64,000 nt of DNA from NCBI RefSeq assembly GCF_900102005.1, contig NZ_LT627736.1, positions 682,001 through 746,000 on the forward strand. Direction: 5' to 3'. The notes beneath the pieces were generated by a model that was not told where the DNA came from, did not search any database, and saw only the letters and a program-made list of their open reading frames with translations. This stretch comes from Microbacterium sp. LKL04. Its GTDB lineage: Bacteria; Actinomycetota; Actinomycetes; Actinomycetales; Microbacteriaceae. Of this stretch, positions 1 through 8,888 are shown piece after piece (the first letter of the stretch is position 1; every line of letters begins with the position of its first letter). The position numbers were made by a program, and so were the translations under genes.

Positions 1-51
1 GCGGACGAGTTCGCCGCGATCATCCGATACCAGAAGCACGTCGGCGTGTGA
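1..51 (+). CDS. tpiA: Triosephosphate isomerase, C-terminal end (partial)
   Basis: Only the last 16 codons and the TGA are in the window; the gene begins outside it. The visible end reads ADEFAAIIRYQKHVGV, which resembles the end of actinobacterial triosephosphate isomerase (interconversion of dihydroxyacetone phosphate and glyceraldehyde 3-phosphate in glycolysis). The call rests mainly on context: gap-pgk-tpiA-secG is a conserved order in Actinobacteria and secG follows directly. A hairpin after the stop looks like the terminator of the glycolytic operon. With so few residues the identity is likely, not proven. Confidence 0.6.
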   Translation, partial: ADEFAAIIRYQKHVGV

Positions 52-55
52 CCTC

Positions 56-89
56 GAGCGGTGCGGTGCCTCACGGCGTCGCACCGCTC
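56..89 (+). terminator. Hairpin terminator after tpiA
   Basis: Perfect 10-bp inverted repeat, arms 56-65 (gagcggtgcg) and 80-89, with a 14-base loop, five bases after the tpiA stop. There is no T-run, as is usual in high-GC Actinobacteria. Confidence 0.6.
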
Positions 90-95
90 AGCCGG

Positions 96-101
96 TATAC
101 T
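96..101 (+). promoter_or_regulatory. -10 box upstream of secG-rbpA
   Basis: TATACT at 96-101, a good match to the housekeeping -10 element, just downstream of the tpiA terminator. Transcription would start near 108 and leave a leader of about 40 bases before secG. I see no good -35 hexamer at 16-18 bases. Confidence 0.5.
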
Positions 102-148
102 CGTGCGAACGCCGAGTCATTCGGCGACCCGAAAGGCTTTCAACGACT

Positions 149-397
149 GTGGACATCCTCCAGCTTGTGCTGCAGGTGCTGCTGGGAATCACCAGCCTCC
201 TGCTCACGCTCCTGATCCTCCTGCACAAGGGACGCGGCGGCGGCCTCTCCGACATGTTCGGAGGCGGCATGAGTTCGGCCATGGGCTCCTCGGGCCTGGC
301 CGAGCGCAACCTCAACCGCTTCACCGTGGTGCTGGCGCTCGTCTGGTTCGTCGCCATCGTGGCGCTCGGTCTCATCACGAAGTTCCAGAGCATCTGA
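149..397 (+). CDS. secG: Preprotein translocase subunit SecG
   Basis: 82 aa, GTG start. SecG is the small accessory subunit of the SecYEG channel in the cytoplasmic membrane. Two membrane segments are visible, about residues 3-23 and 52-73. They flank the typical glycine-rich cytoplasmic loop (HKGRGGGLSDMFGGG, about 27-41) that identifies the family. Length is normal. It sits between tpiA and rbpA, the usual actinobacterial order. Its TGA overlaps the next ATG by one base (TGATG at 395-399), so rbpA is probably translationally coupled to it. Confidence 0.95.
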   Translation: MDILQLVLQVLLGITSLLLTLLILLHKGRGGGLSDMFGGGMSSAMGSSGLAERNLNRFTVVLALVWFVAIVALGLITKFQSI

Positions 398-753
398 TGG
401 CCACCGGGGGAAACGCGATTCGGGGGACGCGTGTCGGCGCGGGCCCCATGGGGGAGCAGGACCACGGGCACCACGCCGACCGCGTGGCGGTGTCCTACTG
501 GGACGCACTCGGCAATGAGACGGTGCGCTACTTCGCCGCAGGCATCGCCGAGGAGGAGATCCCCGAGACGATCGATTCGCCTCACTCCGGTCTTCCGGCC
601 GGCCGCGATAAGGCGAACCCGCCCGCAGTCGCGAAGACGGAGCCGTACAAGACGCACCTCGCCTACGTGAAGGAGCGTCGGACAGACCAGGAGGCCGAGT
701 CGATCCTCGACGACGCGCTCCAGCAGCTTCGGGAGCGCCGCGGCCAGGACTGA
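397..753 (+). CDS. rbpA: RNA polymerase-binding protein RbpA
   Basis: 118 aa. RbpA is an actinobacterial factor that binds RNA polymerase and the principal sigma factor and stabilises the open promoter complex. The N-terminus (GGNAIRGTRVGAGPMGE, about 4-20) and the C-terminal sigma-interaction region (TEPYKTHLAYVKERRT, about 78-93) are clearly recognisable. The central domain of some family members (the Streptomyces type) carries cysteines that bind zinc; this protein has no cysteine at all, so its core must be zinc-free. The start is fixed by the one-base overlap with the secG stop. An upstream in-frame extension exists but would cover all of secG in another frame and is not credible. Confidence 0.93.
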   Translation: MATGGNAIRGTRVGAGPMGEQDHGHHADRVAVSYWDALGNETVRYFAAGIAEEEIPETIDSPHSGLPAGRDKANPPAVAKTEPYKTHLAYVKERRTDQEAESILDDALQQLRERRGQD

Positions 754-775
754 GCTGCGCGCGACTCACCTCGAC

Positions 776-806
776 AGACCCCGGGTTCGTTCAGAACTCG
801 GGGTCT
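776..806. terminator. Bidirectional terminator between rbpA and pgl
   Basis: Inverted repeat with arms 776-783 (agaccccg) and 799-806 and a 15-base loop, between convergent rbpA and pgl. The right arm lies inside the last codons of pgl and the pgl stop (791-793) is in the loop, so one hairpin can serve both strands. Confidence 0.6.
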
Positions 807-1570
807 ATCAGTTCCTCCGGGACACCCTGCGCGGCAGCCTCGTCCACGAAGAACACGGTCTGCTTGCGGCCCTTCGCGCCGGCGGCGGGAACGGAGTGGT
901 AACTCGCGCCCGCGAGGGCGAGACCGAGGGCGGACGCCTTGTCGGTGCCAGGCAGAACAAGCCAGACGCGACGGGATGAGTTGATGACCGGTCGCGTCAG
1001 CGTGATCCGATCCGACGGTGGGACGGGGGAGTCCCGGACGGCGAGGACGGAGTTCTCGGTGTCGCCGATCTCGCTCCTGTCGGGGAACAGAGACGCGATG
1101 TGACCGTCCGGGCCGACGCCGAGGAAGGCGATGCTGAAGCGCGGCCACGCCTGCTCCGCGGTCCCGTGCCCCGCGAGTTCCGCGGCGTAGTCGGAGACCG
1201 CCTCGTCGTGGCTGCGGCCGGCGTCCGCGGACGCGATCGGGTGGACGTTCCGCGCCGGGACGTCGATACGCGACAGGAAGGCCTCACGTGCCGCGGTCTC
1301 GTTGCGCGCCGGATCGTCCGAGGGGACGAAGCGTTCGTCGCCCCACCAGAAGTGCACGTTCGACCAGTCGACCTCGTGACGTGCGGGACTCTCACCCGCA
1401 GCCTGCAGGACCGACGTGCCCGCAGTGCCGCCGGTCAGAAGGACGTGCGTCGTCTTCCCTTCGGCGGCACGCGACGAGATCCGTTGGAAGAAGCGCCTCG
1501 CGACACCCTCTGCCAGGCGTCGGGCATCCGGACTGACGACGACGCGCTTCTCCGCGCGAAACTCCGACAT
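791..1570 (-). CDS. pgl: 6-phosphogluconolactonase
   Basis: 259 aa. Hydrolyses 6-phosphogluconolactone to 6-phosphogluconate, the second step of the oxidative pentose phosphate pathway. The family signatures are present: an N-terminal LLTGGTAG loop (about 44-51), WWGDERFVP (about 75-83) and a GPDGHIASLFP stretch (about 152-162) that carries the catalytic histidine in this family. It is the last gene of the minus-strand operon tkt-tal-zwf-opcA-pgl, seven bases after opcA, and makes the direct next enzyme after Zwf. Length is normal. Confidence 0.95.
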   Translation of the reverse strand: MSEFRAEKRVVVSPDARRLAEGVARRFFQRISSRAAEGKTTHVLLTGGTAGTSVLQAAGESPARHEVDWSNVHFWWGDERFVPSDDPARNETAAREAFLSRIDVPARNVHPIASADAGRSHDEAVSDYAAELAGHGTAEQAWPRFSIAFLGVGPDGHIASLFPDRSEIGDTENSVLAVRDSPVPPSDRITLTRPVINSSRRVWLVLPGTDKASALGLALAGASYHSVPAAGAKGRKQTVFFVDEAAAQGVPEELIDPEF

Positions 1571-1577
1571 GCGACTC

Positions 1578-2510
1578 CTACCTCGTGGGAGGGTCGAGGA
1601 GCTCCCACCCTTCGGTGATCACTCGACCATACAAGAGGTCCGGGTCGAGGCGACGCAGCTCCTCCGCCAGGCATTCGCGGAGGGATCGACGCGGCAGCAC
1701 GATGTCGTGCGTGGGCTGACCCGGCTGCGTAAGTGTGGCGTCCGTCGCGGTGGTGCGTTCCAGCACGATGTCCCCGGACGAGCGCGACAGTGTGACCGAC
1801 CGGATGCCGTGAGCCCACTCGTCCGCATCGGTGTAATGCCACTCCACGGCCACGTCGAGCTTGAGTCGCAGCCACGCCGCGAGGAGCCCTGTGGACGGCG
1901 AGCTACCGGCACCCACCACTGTGACGGCGGTGACGGGCTCGAACGGCGGCTGGTCCAGGACGGCGGCCAACTGCTCACGCCAGTGCGTCAGACGGGTCCA
2001 CGCGAGATCCGTGTCGCCCGGTTCGTACCCCGAGCCGAGCTGCTCGAGACGATCGGGGGAGAACGGCTCCGTCGAGGCATCCGTGATGCGTCGCTTCGCG
2101 ATGCGACCGATGGGCGAGTGCGCGGTGTCGGTGGGCGGGTCGTCCGGCCACCAGGCGACGACGGGTGCGTCCGGCAGAAGGAGCCCGTTGATGAGACTCT
2201 CCTGGTTGCCGGCGGCCGCGCCGCGGGCGCGCAGGACGACGACCTCGCTCGCACCGGCGTCGCCGCCGACGCGGATCTGCGCGTCCAGCCCCGTGGGGGC
2301 GTCGGGCTCGACGACGAGGACGATGACGCGCATCGGGTGTTCACGGGATGCCGCGTTCGCGGCATCGATCGCTTCCTCGTCCAGACCGCCGGTCGAGACG
2401 ATCACGAGGGTGAGCACACGGCCGAGGGCGACGGCGCCGCCTTCTTCGCGCACGCTCACGAGCTTCTTCGCGATCGTGGACACCGTGGTGTCGGGCAGAT
2501 CGACGATCAT
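1578..2510 (-). CDS. opcA: Glucose-6-phosphate dehydrogenase assembly protein OpcA
   Basis: 310 aa. OpcA is the cyanobacterial and actinobacterial partner protein that supports assembly and activity of glucose-6-phosphate dehydrogenase; it has no known catalytic activity. The sequence has the family's MIVDLPDTT start, the VVAWWPDDPP motif (about 117-126) and the WARGI-like region, here EWAHGIRSV, near residue 230. The gene overlaps the 3' end of zwf by four bases (2507-2510), so the two products are probably made together. The start is set by that overlap. Confidence 0.93.
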   Translation of the reverse strand: MIVDLPDTTVSTIAKKLVSVREEGGAVALGRVLTLVIVSTGGLDEEAIDAANAASREHPMRVIVLVVEPDAPTGLDAQIRVGGDAGASEVVVLRARGAAAGNQESLINGLLLPDAPVVAWWPDDPPTDTAHSPIGRIAKRRITDASTEPFSPDRLEQLGSGYEPGDTDLAWTRLTHWREQLAAVLDQPPFEPVTAVTVVGAGSSPSTGLLAAWLRLKLDVAVEWHYTDADEWAHGIRSVTLSRSSGDIVLERTTATDATLTQPGQPTHDIVLPRRSLRECLAEELRRLDPDLLYGRVITEGWELLDPPTR

Positions 2511-4054
2511 GGACGCCTCCAGACGCGGCCGTCGCGGGCCAAGAGCTCATCGGCGGACGGGGGACCCCAGGATCCGGGGGAGTACTGCTCGAGCGGCTCG
2601 TCCTGCTCCGCCCAGTACTGTTCGACGGGATCGAGGATGCGCCAGGACAACTCGACCTCCTCGTGCCGGGGGAACAGCGGCGGGTCGCCCAGGAGCACGT
2701 CGAGGATCAGTCTCTCGTAGGCCTCCGGGCTCGACTCGGTGAATGCGTGGCCGTAGCCGAAGTCCATCGTCACGTCGCGGACTTCGTTGCCGGCGCCGGG
2801 CACCTTCGAGCCGAAACGCAGCGTCACGCCCTCATCGGGCTGGATGCGGATGACGAGCGCGTTCTGCCCCAGCTGCAGCGCCTGCGAGCGCAGGAACAGC
2901 AGGGGAGGGGTGTGCTTGAAGACGACCGCGATCTCGGTCACGCGGCGGCCCAGGCGTTTGCCGGTCCGCAGGTAGAACGGCACGCCGTTCCACCGACGCG
3001 TGGCGATCTCGAGCTTGATCGCCGCGTAGGTCTCCGTGCGGGACTGCGGATCCATCCCGTCTTCGTCGAGGAAGCCGGTGACATCCTCGCCGCCCTGCCA
3101 CCCGCCGGCGTACTGGCCGCGGGCGGTGGCCGTCGAGAGGTCCTCGGGCAGCGTGACGGCGGCGAGCACCTTCTCCTTCTCTGCGCGCAGGTGCTCCGCA
3201 TCGAGGGAGATGGGCTCCTCCATCGCAGTGAGGGCGAGGAGCTGCAACAGGTGGTTCTGGATGACGTCGCGCGCCGCACCGATCCCGTCGTAATACCCCG
3301 CACGCCCGCCCACGCCGATGTCCTCGGCCATGGTGATCTGCACGTGATCGACGTAGTTGGCGTTCCAGAGCGGCTCGTACAGCTCGTTGGCGAAGCGCAG
3401 GGCCAGGATGTTCTGGACCGTCTCCTTGCCGAGGTAGTGGTCGATGCGGAAGATCGCGTCGGCGGGGAAGGCGACCTCGAGCGCTTCGTTCAACTCTCGG
3501 GCGGTCTGCAAGTCGCTGCCGAACGGCTTCTCGATGACCACACGGCGCCACGTGTCGCCGTCGGCGTTCTCGTCGACGAGGCCCGAATCGCGCAACTGGC
3601 GCGCGACGACGGGGAAGTCCTTCGGGGGGATCGACAGGTAGAACGCGTGGTTGCCCATGGTCCCCCGCTCGGTGTCGAGCTTCTCGACGGTGTCGCGGAG
3701 ACGAGCGAAGGATGCCGGGTCGTCGAACTCGCCCTGCACGAACCGGATGCCCTGCAGGAGCTGGTTCCAGGTCTCCTCACGGAAGGGCGTACGAGCGTAC
3801 TGACGCACCGCCTCGTAGACGACCTTCGCGAAGTCCTGATCCTCCCAGTCGCGCCGCGCGAACCCGACCAGCGCGAAGCCGGGCGGGAGCAGACCGCGAT
3901 TGGCGAGGTCGTACACCGCGGGCATGAGCTTCTTGCGCGACAGGTCGCCTGTCACGCCGAAGATCACGAGCGCGCTCGGACCCGCGATGCGGTTGAGGCG
4001 ACGATCGTCGGGGTCGCGGAGGGGGTTCGTCCCCCGCGAGATCTGCACCACCAT
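2507..4054 (-). CDS. zwf: Glucose-6-phosphate 1-dehydrogenase
   Basis: 515 aa. Oxidises glucose 6-phosphate to 6-phosphogluconolactone with NADP+ in the cytosol, the entry step of the oxidative pentose phosphate pathway. The N-terminal nucleotide-binding motif GVTGDL is at about 33-38, the EKPFG motif near 175, and the signature IDHYLGKE at 204-211, with the substrate-binding lysine and the catalytic region histidine. Length is that of the family. It lies three bases after tal and overlaps opcA by four, in the usual actinobacterial order. Confidence 0.97.
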   Translation of the reverse strand: MVVQISRGTNPLRDPDDRRLNRIAGPSALVIFGVTGDLSRKKLMPAVYDLANRGLLPPGFALVGFARRDWEDQDFAKVVYEAVRQYARTPFREETWNQLLQGIRFVQGEFDDPASFARLRDTVEKLDTERGTMGNHAFYLSIPPKDFPVVARQLRDSGLVDENADGDTWRRVVIEKPFGSDLQTARELNEALEVAFPADAIFRIDHYLGKETVQNILALRFANELYEPLWNANYVDHVQITMAEDIGVGGRAGYYDGIGAARDVIQNHLLQLLALTAMEEPISLDAEHLRAEKEKVLAAVTLPEDLSTATARGQYAGGWQGGEDVTGFLDEDGMDPQSRTETYAAIKLEIATRRWNGVPFYLRTGKRLGRRVTEIAVVFKHTPPLLFLRSQALQLGQNALVIRIQPDEGVTLRFGSKVPGAGNEVRDVTMDFGYGHAFTESSPEAYERLILDVLLGDPPLFPRHEEVELSWRILDPVEQYWAEQDEPLEQYSPGSWGPPSADELLARDGRVWRRP

Positions 4055-4057
4055 CGG

Positions 4058-5170
4058 TCAGCGCGCGCTGTCGAGAGCCGTGCGCACCGTGCCCTGCAGG
4101 TCATGCCAGGAGACGATGAACTTCTCGACACCCTCATCCTCGAGCACCTGGGTGACGTCGACCAGGTCGACGCCCGCCTCGGCCAGCTGGTCGAAGACGC
4201 GGTGGGCGTCCTCGTACGCACCGGTGATCGTGTCGGCGGTGACCTTGGCGTGGTCGAAGGTGGCCTCGAGCGTCTTCTCGGGCATCGTGTTCACGGTTCC
4301 CGGTGCGACGAGCTCGGTCACGTAAAGGGTGTCGGGGAGCGCAGGGTCCTTGACACCTGTCGACGCCCACAGCGGACGCTGGACGGTCGCGCCCGCCGCG
4401 ATGAGCTCGGCGGCATCCGATTCGGCGAAGCGCTTTTCGAACAGCTCGTACGCGAGACGGGCGTTCGCGACGCCGGCTTTGCCCTTGAGAGCCGCGGCCT
4501 CGCTCGTGCCGATGGCGTCGAGGCGCTTGTCGACCTCGGTGTCGACGCGGGAGACGAAGAACGAGGCGACGGAGTGGATGGTCGCGATGTCGTGACCGTT
4601 CTCCTTCGCCCGCCGGATCCCGTCGAGGTACGCGTCGATGACGGCGGCGTAGCGCTCGAGGCTGAAGATGAGCGTCACGTTCACCGAGATTCCCTCAGCG
4701 AGCACGGCGCTGATCGCGGGGAGACCGGCCAGGGTCGCGGGGATCTTGATGAGCGCATTGGGGCGGTCGACCTTGGCCCACAGCTCCTTCGCCTGCGCGA
4801 CGGTCGCGTCGGTGTCGTGCGCGAGGTCGGGGGAGACCTCGATGGACACGCGGCCGTCGACGCCGTTCGTGCGATCGAACACGGGACGGAAGATGTCGGC
4901 GGCGTCGCGCACGTCGGTCGTGGTGATCTCGAAGATCGCGGTGTCGACGTCGGCACCCTGCGCGGCGAGGGCCTGCAGAGGTGCGTCGTAGGAGTCGTCC
5001 TCGGTGTTGCCGATGGCGGCCTGGAAGATCGACGGGTTGGTCGTGACTCCGACGACGTCGCGGGTCTCGATCAGCTGTGCGAGGTTCCCGGTGTCGATCC
5101 GCGATCGCGAGAGGTCGTCGAGCCAGATGCTGACGCCGGCGCCGGACAGGTCCTCAGTGGGGGTGCTCAT
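4058..5170 (-). CDS. tal: Transaldolase
   Basis: 370 aa. Transfers a dihydroxyacetone unit between sugar phosphates in the non-oxidative pentose phosphate pathway. The TTNPSIF motif is at about 43-49 and the Schiff-base lysine is expected at K142 in NALIKIPAT. The length fits the longer actinobacterial (type II) transaldolases. The chosen ATG ([10 protein letters not shown]) overlaps the tkt stop by four bases (ATGA). A longer in-frame reading upstream would run into tkt and is rejected. Confidence 0.95.
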   Translation of the reverse strand: MSTPTEDLSGAGVSIWLDDLSRSRIDTGNLAQLIETRDVVGVTTNPSIFQAAIGNTEDDSYDAPLQALAAQGADVDTAIFEITTTDVRDAADIFRPVFDRTNGVDGRVSIEVSPDLAHDTDATVAQAKELWAKVDRPNALIKIPATLAGLPAISAVLAEGISVNVTLIFSLERYAAVIDAYLDGIRRAKENGHDIATIHSVASFFVSRVDTEVDKRLDAIGTSEAAALKGKAGVANARLAYELFEKRFAESDAAELIAAGATVQRPLWASTGVKDPALPDTLYVTELVAPGTVNTMPEKTLEATFDHAKVTADTITGAYEDAHRVFDQLAEAGVDLVDVTQVLEDEGVEKFIVSWHDLQGTVRTALDSAR

Positions 5171-7248
5171 GCGTTCTCCTTGACGGTTGCGCGGGCCGCT
5201 TCGACGACCGCGTCGGCGGTGACGCCGAACTTCTCGAACAGGGTCTTGTAGTCGGCGGAGGCGCCGAAGTGATCGATGCCGACGGTGCGTCCGCTGTCGC
5301 CGACGACCGCGCGCCAGAGGCCGGTGGCACCCGCCTCGACCGAGACGCGCGCCTTGACCGAGGGGGGCAGCACCGAGTCGCGATAGTCCGCATCCTGCTC
5401 GGCGAACCATTCCAGGCTGGGAGCCGAGACGACGCGAGCGCCGATCCCTTCGCCGGCGAGGGTCTCACGGGCGGCGACGGCCAGCTGGACCTCGGAACCG
5501 GTGGCGATCAGGATCACGTCCGGCTCGCCCTCGGGGGCATCGAGGAGGGTGTATGCACCCTTGGCAACGCCCTCCGTGGTGGCGTAGCCGTTCTCGCCGC
5601 GCGGGAAGACCGCGATGTTCTGACGAGTGAGGGCGATGCCGGTCGGGCCGTCCTGACGGCGCAGGATCTCGAGCCACGCCGCGGCCGTCTCGTTCGCGTC
5701 CGCGGGACGGACGACCGTGAAGTTCGGGATGAGACGCAGCGTCGCGAGCTGCTCGATCGGCTGGTGCGTGGGGCCGTCTTCGCCGAGCGCGACGGAGTCG
5801 TGGGTCCACACGAACACCGAGGGGATGTTCATGAGCGCCGCCAGTCGCACGGCAGGACGCATGTAGTCGCTGAAGATCAGGAACGTTCCGCCGAAGGGAC
5901 GCGTCGGCCCATGCAGCTTGATGCCGTTGATGATCGCGCCCATGGCGTGCTCGCGGATGCCGAAGTGGAGGACGCGACCGTACGGGTCACCCGACCACTC
6001 GTGGGTGGACCACTCGGACGGGATGAAGCTCTTCGCATCCTTGATCGTGGTCAGGTTCGACTCGGCGAGGTCGGCGGAGCCGCCCCAGAGCTCGGGGAGC
6101 TCGGCGGCCAGGGCGTTGATCACGACGCCCGAGGCGGCGCGGGTGGAGACGTCCTTACCGGCCTCGAAGGAGGGGAGGGCGTCGTCGATGGCGTCGGGCA
6201 GGGTCGCCGCCTCGAGGCGGTCGAGGAGCGCTTTGCGCTCCGGGTTCGCCTCGGCCCATGCGTCGAAGGACTCCTGCCACCCGGCGCGGTCGGCTGCGGC
6301 TCGCTCTGCGAGTGCGCGCGTGTGCGCCAGCACGTCGTCGGCGACGGCGAAGTTCTGCTCCGGGTCGAACCCGAGGACCTTCTTCGTGGCGGCGAGCTCG
6401 TCGGCGCCGAGCGCGGAGCCGTGGATCTTGCCGGTGTTCTGCTTGCCGGGAGCCGGCCAGCCGATGATCGTCTTGAGGACGATGAGGGAGGGCTTGGAGG
6501 TCTCCGCCTTCGCGGCTTCGATCGCCGCGTGGAGGGCTGCGAGGTCCTCGACGTACTCTCCCGTCTTCTTCCAGTCGACCGTCTGGACCTGCCAGCCGTA
6601 GGCCTCGTAACGAGCCTGGACGTCCTCCGTGAACGCGACGTTGGTGTCGTCCTCGATCGAGATCTGGTTGGAGTCGTAGATCGCGATCAGGTTGCCGAGC
6701 TGCTGGTGGCCCGCGAGCGAACCGGCCTCGGACGTGACGCCCTCTTGCAGGTCGCCGTCGCCGGCGATCACGAACACGTGGTGGTCGAAGGGGGACGTGC
6801 CCGCCGCGGCCTCGGGGTCGAACAGACCGCGCTCGTAGCGTGCGGCGTAGGCGAAGCCCACGGCGGACGCGAGACCCTGGCCCAGGGGGCCGGTCGTGAT
6901 CTCGACGCCCTTCGTGTGTCCGTACTCCGGGTGACCGGGGGTCAGCGAGCCCCAGGTGCGCAGTGCCTTCAGGTCGTCGAGCTCGAGGCCGAACCCACCG
7001 AGGTAGAGCTGCACGTACTGCGTGAGGGACGAGTGCCCGGCCGAGAGGATGAAGCGGTCGCGGCCCAGCCAGTGGGTGTCGGTCGGATCATGCCGCAGGA
7101 CGCGCTGATAGAGCAGGTAGGCCGCGGGGGCGAGGCTCATCGCGGTCCCCGGGTGGCCGTTACCGACCTTCTCGACGGCGTCCGCCGCCAGTACCCGCGC
7201 GGTGTCCACCGCGCGTCGATCGATCTCGTCCCAAACCAGCTCTGACAC
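5167..7248 (-). CDS. tkt: Transketolase
   Basis: 693 aa. A thiamine-diphosphate enzyme that moves two-carbon units between sugar phosphates. The ThDP-binding motif runs from GDGDLQEG to the YDSN at 163-194. The substrate-binding GHPGTAMS is near 31-38, and RxxGxREHAMG-like residues ([11 protein letters not shown]) lie near 435. Length is normal. It is the first gene of the five-gene pentose phosphate operon, with a leader of about 80 bases upstream. A minus-strand -10 candidate, TATGCT at 7329-7334, may start transcription. Confidence 0.97.
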   Translation of the reverse strand: MSELVWDEIDRRAVDTARVLAADAVEKVGNGHPGTAMSLAPAAYLLYQRVLRHDPTDTHWLGRDRFILSAGHSSLTQYVQLYLGGFGLELDDLKALRTWGSLTPGHPEYGHTKGVEITTGPLGQGLASAVGFAYAARYERGLFDPEAAAGTSPFDHHVFVIAGDGDLQEGVTSEAGSLAGHQQLGNLIAIYDSNQISIEDDTNVAFTEDVQARYEAYGWQVQTVDWKKTGEYVEDLAALHAAIEAAKAETSKPSLIVLKTIIGWPAPGKQNTGKIHGSALGADELAATKKVLGFDPEQNFAVADDVLAHTRALAERAAADRAGWQESFDAWAEANPERKALLDRLEAATLPDAIDDALPSFEAGKDVSTRAASGVVINALAAELPELWGGSADLAESNLTTIKDAKSFIPSEWSTHEWSGDPYGRVLHFGIREHAMGAIINGIKLHGPTRPFGGTFLIFSDYMRPAVRLAALMNIPSVFVWTHDSVALGEDGPTHQPIEQLATLRLIPNFTVVRPADANETAAAWLEILRRQDGPTGIALTRQNIAVFPRGENGYATTEGVAKGAYTLLDAPEGEPDVILIATGSEVQLAVAARETLAGEGIGARVVSAPSLEWFAEQDADYRDSVLPPSVKARVSVEAGATGLWRAVVGDSGRTVGIDHFGASADYKTLFEKFGVTADAVVEAARATVKENA

Positions 7249-7470
7249 CTGGAAGCCTTTCGTCGGTGATTCGGCGCGGACGACCGCTGATCTCGGAAGA
7301 GGAGGGGGCGTCCCACGTCGGGATTTTCAGCATATCGAGGTAGGCCACTCGCCGAGGCCGGGTGGCGCTCTGTGACGTGCGCTGTGAGCGAAGTGCCGGT
7401 GGGTGGGGGCGCAGGGACCGCTCGCGGAGGATGCCGTAGACTCGACCAGACGATCTACACGGCAGGGGCG
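7249..7470. promoter_or_regulatory. Divergent intergenic region tkt / ctaB
   Basis: 222 bases without a gene. Candidate -10 boxes are TATGCT on the minus strand (7329-7334) for the pentose phosphate operon and TAGACT on the plus strand (7437-7442) for ctaB. I see no convincing operator palindrome or riboswitch fold. Confidence 0.35.
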
Positions 7471-8397
7471 ATGGCACTCACGGACACCGGCGCGCGCGTA
7501 TCCGCGCCCGCTCGACAGTCGGTCGGCCGCACCGTCCGCGCGTACATCCAGTTGACGAAGCCTCGTGTGCTCGAGCTTCTCCTGGTCACCACCATCCCGG
7601 TGATGTTCCTGGCTGCCGACGGTCTTCCCAACCTCTGGCTCATCGTCGCCACCGTCGTGGGCGGCGCGATGAGCGCGGGGTCGGCGGCATCCTTCAACAT
7701 GTACCTCGATCGCGACATCGACGCGCACATGAAGAGGACCGAGAACCGGCCCCTCGTGACCGGCGAGGTCTCGCCGCGCGGTGCGCTGGTCTTCTCGTGG
7801 ACGCTCGCGATCGTCTCCACCGTGTGGCTCTGGGCCTTCACGAACTGGGTCGCCGCTGCCCTCAGTGCGGGGGCGATCTTCTTCTACGTCGTGATCTACA
7901 CGATGCTCCTGAAGCGCCGCACCGAACAGAACATCGTCTGGGGTGGTATCGCCGGGTGCTTCCCGGTGATCATCGGGTGGTCGGCCGTCACGGAGTCGCT
8001 CACGTGGACGCCCTTCATCCTGTTCCTGCTGGTCTTCCTGTGGACGCCGCCGCACTACTGGCCGCTGTCCATGAAGTACAAGGGAGACTACGCCGAGGTC
8101 GACGTTCCCATGCTGGGCGCGACCCGCGACGGTGTCCAGGTCGGTCTGCAGGTCATCCTCTACGCCTGGGCGACGATCGCGAGCTCGCTGCTGTTGATCC
8201 CGGTCGCAGGCATGGGGCTCGTCTACACCGTGTCGGCGCTCGTCTTCGGTGGATGGTTCATCTACGAATCGCACGTCCTGTACGCACGCGCTGTCCGCGG
8301 TGGGAAGGTGCAGCCGATGCGCGTGTTCCACGCCTCGATCACCTACCTCACACTGCTCTTCGTCGCGATCGCGATCGACCCGCTGCTGCCGTTCTGA
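7471..8397 (+). CDS. ctaB: Protoheme IX farnesyltransferase (heme O synthase)
   Basis: 308 aa integral membrane protein. Adds a farnesyl group to haem B to make haem O, the precursor of haem A for cytochrome oxidase. The polyprenyl-transferase aspartate motif is NMYLDRDID at 76-84, with ENRPLVTG just after it, and the conserved WTPPHYWPL follows at about 191-199. Several hydrophobic spans are evident, as in the UbiA superfamily. The ATG at 7471 gives the normal length; an upstream in-frame ATG adds 33 residues with no family likeness. ctaA lies nearby on the other strand, which completes haem A synthesis. Confidence 0.95.
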   Translation: MALTDTGARVSAPARQSVGRTVRAYIQLTKPRVLELLLVTTIPVMFLAADGLPNLWLIVATVVGGAMSAGSAASFNMYLDRDIDAHMKRTENRPLVTGEVSPRGALVFSWTLAIVSTVWLWAFTNWVAAALSAGAIFFYVVIYTMLLKRRTEQNIVWGGIAGCFPVIIGWSAVTESLTWTPFILFLLVFLWTPPHYWPLSMKYKGDYAEVDVPMLGATRDGVQVGLQVILYAWATIASSLLLIPVAGMGLVYTVSALVFGGWFIYESHVLYARAVRGGKVQPMRVFHASITYLTLLFVAIAIDPLLPF

Positions 8398-8410
8398 CGC
8401 AGCGGGTCGA
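8375..8410. terminator. Bidirectional terminator after ctaB
   Basis: Perfect 12-bp inverted repeat, arms 8375-8386 (tcgacccgctgc) and 8399-8410, 12-base loop. The left arm is inside the final ctaB codons and the stop lies in the loop. It separates ctaB from the convergent gene ending at 8419. Confidence 0.65.
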
Positions 8411-8418
8411 CCTGTCGA

Positions 8419-8793
8419 TCAGCGTGCGGCGCCGTCGAGGACGGGCTGCTCGGTCGTCGCCGACTCGTCGGTCGCGTCGGTTTCGATCTCTTCGGCAAAC
8501 GGCTCGGTCGCGGGGGCGAGCTGCTCGCGCGGCGTGGCGAAGGCGCGCAGGGCACCGAGCGCGAAAGCCAGCAGCAGGCCGATCACGCCGACGCCGATGA
8601 GGATCGCGCCCAGGATGGCCCAGACCTGTCCGACATAGACCTCCACGCCGGTCGCGGTACCGGCGGTCAGCGCGGTCTCCATCGTCCCGAGCTTGTCCAT
8701 CAGGACGACAGCGCCGGCGGCGCTGGATGCGAGGGAGCCTGCCACGAGCACCCAGAACGGGATGCTGCGGGTCAGGCGGGGGCGGGTGTTCAT
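8419..8793 (-). CDS. Two-span membrane protein of unknown function
   Basis: 124 aa, no family recognised. Two hydrophobic segments, about 11-33 and 54-80, with a short outer loop containing METALTAGTATGVEVY. The C-terminal tail (about 90-124) is acidic and threonine-rich (EEIETDATDESATTEQ). A GGAGGA ribosome site precedes the ATG. It lies downstream of ctaA in the same direction, 95 bases away. That hints at a role near respiratory oxidase assembly, but this is context only. Confidence 0.75.
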   Translation of the reverse strand: MNTRPRLTRSIPFWVLVAGSLASSAAGAVVLMDKLGTMETALTAGTATGVEVYVGQVWAILGAILIGVGVIGLLLAFALGALRAFATPREQLAPATEPFAEEIETDATDESATTEQPVLDGAAR

Positions 8794-8888
8794 CGAATCT
8801 CCTCCGGGTAGGAGCCGCCCGGATTCGGACGGCCCGGGCCACTGTTCCCGATGCACCCTGACGGGACCGATGCGGAACCTATGAGGAG

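Noticed and set aside
61..396. In-frame extension of rbpA upstream of 397
   Set aside because: It would read through secG in another frame; the family start is at 397.
2663..5251. Very long open frame antisense to zwf and tal
   Set aside because: It mirrors the genes on the other strand, has a composition typical of antisense reading in high-GC DNA and no recognisable domain.
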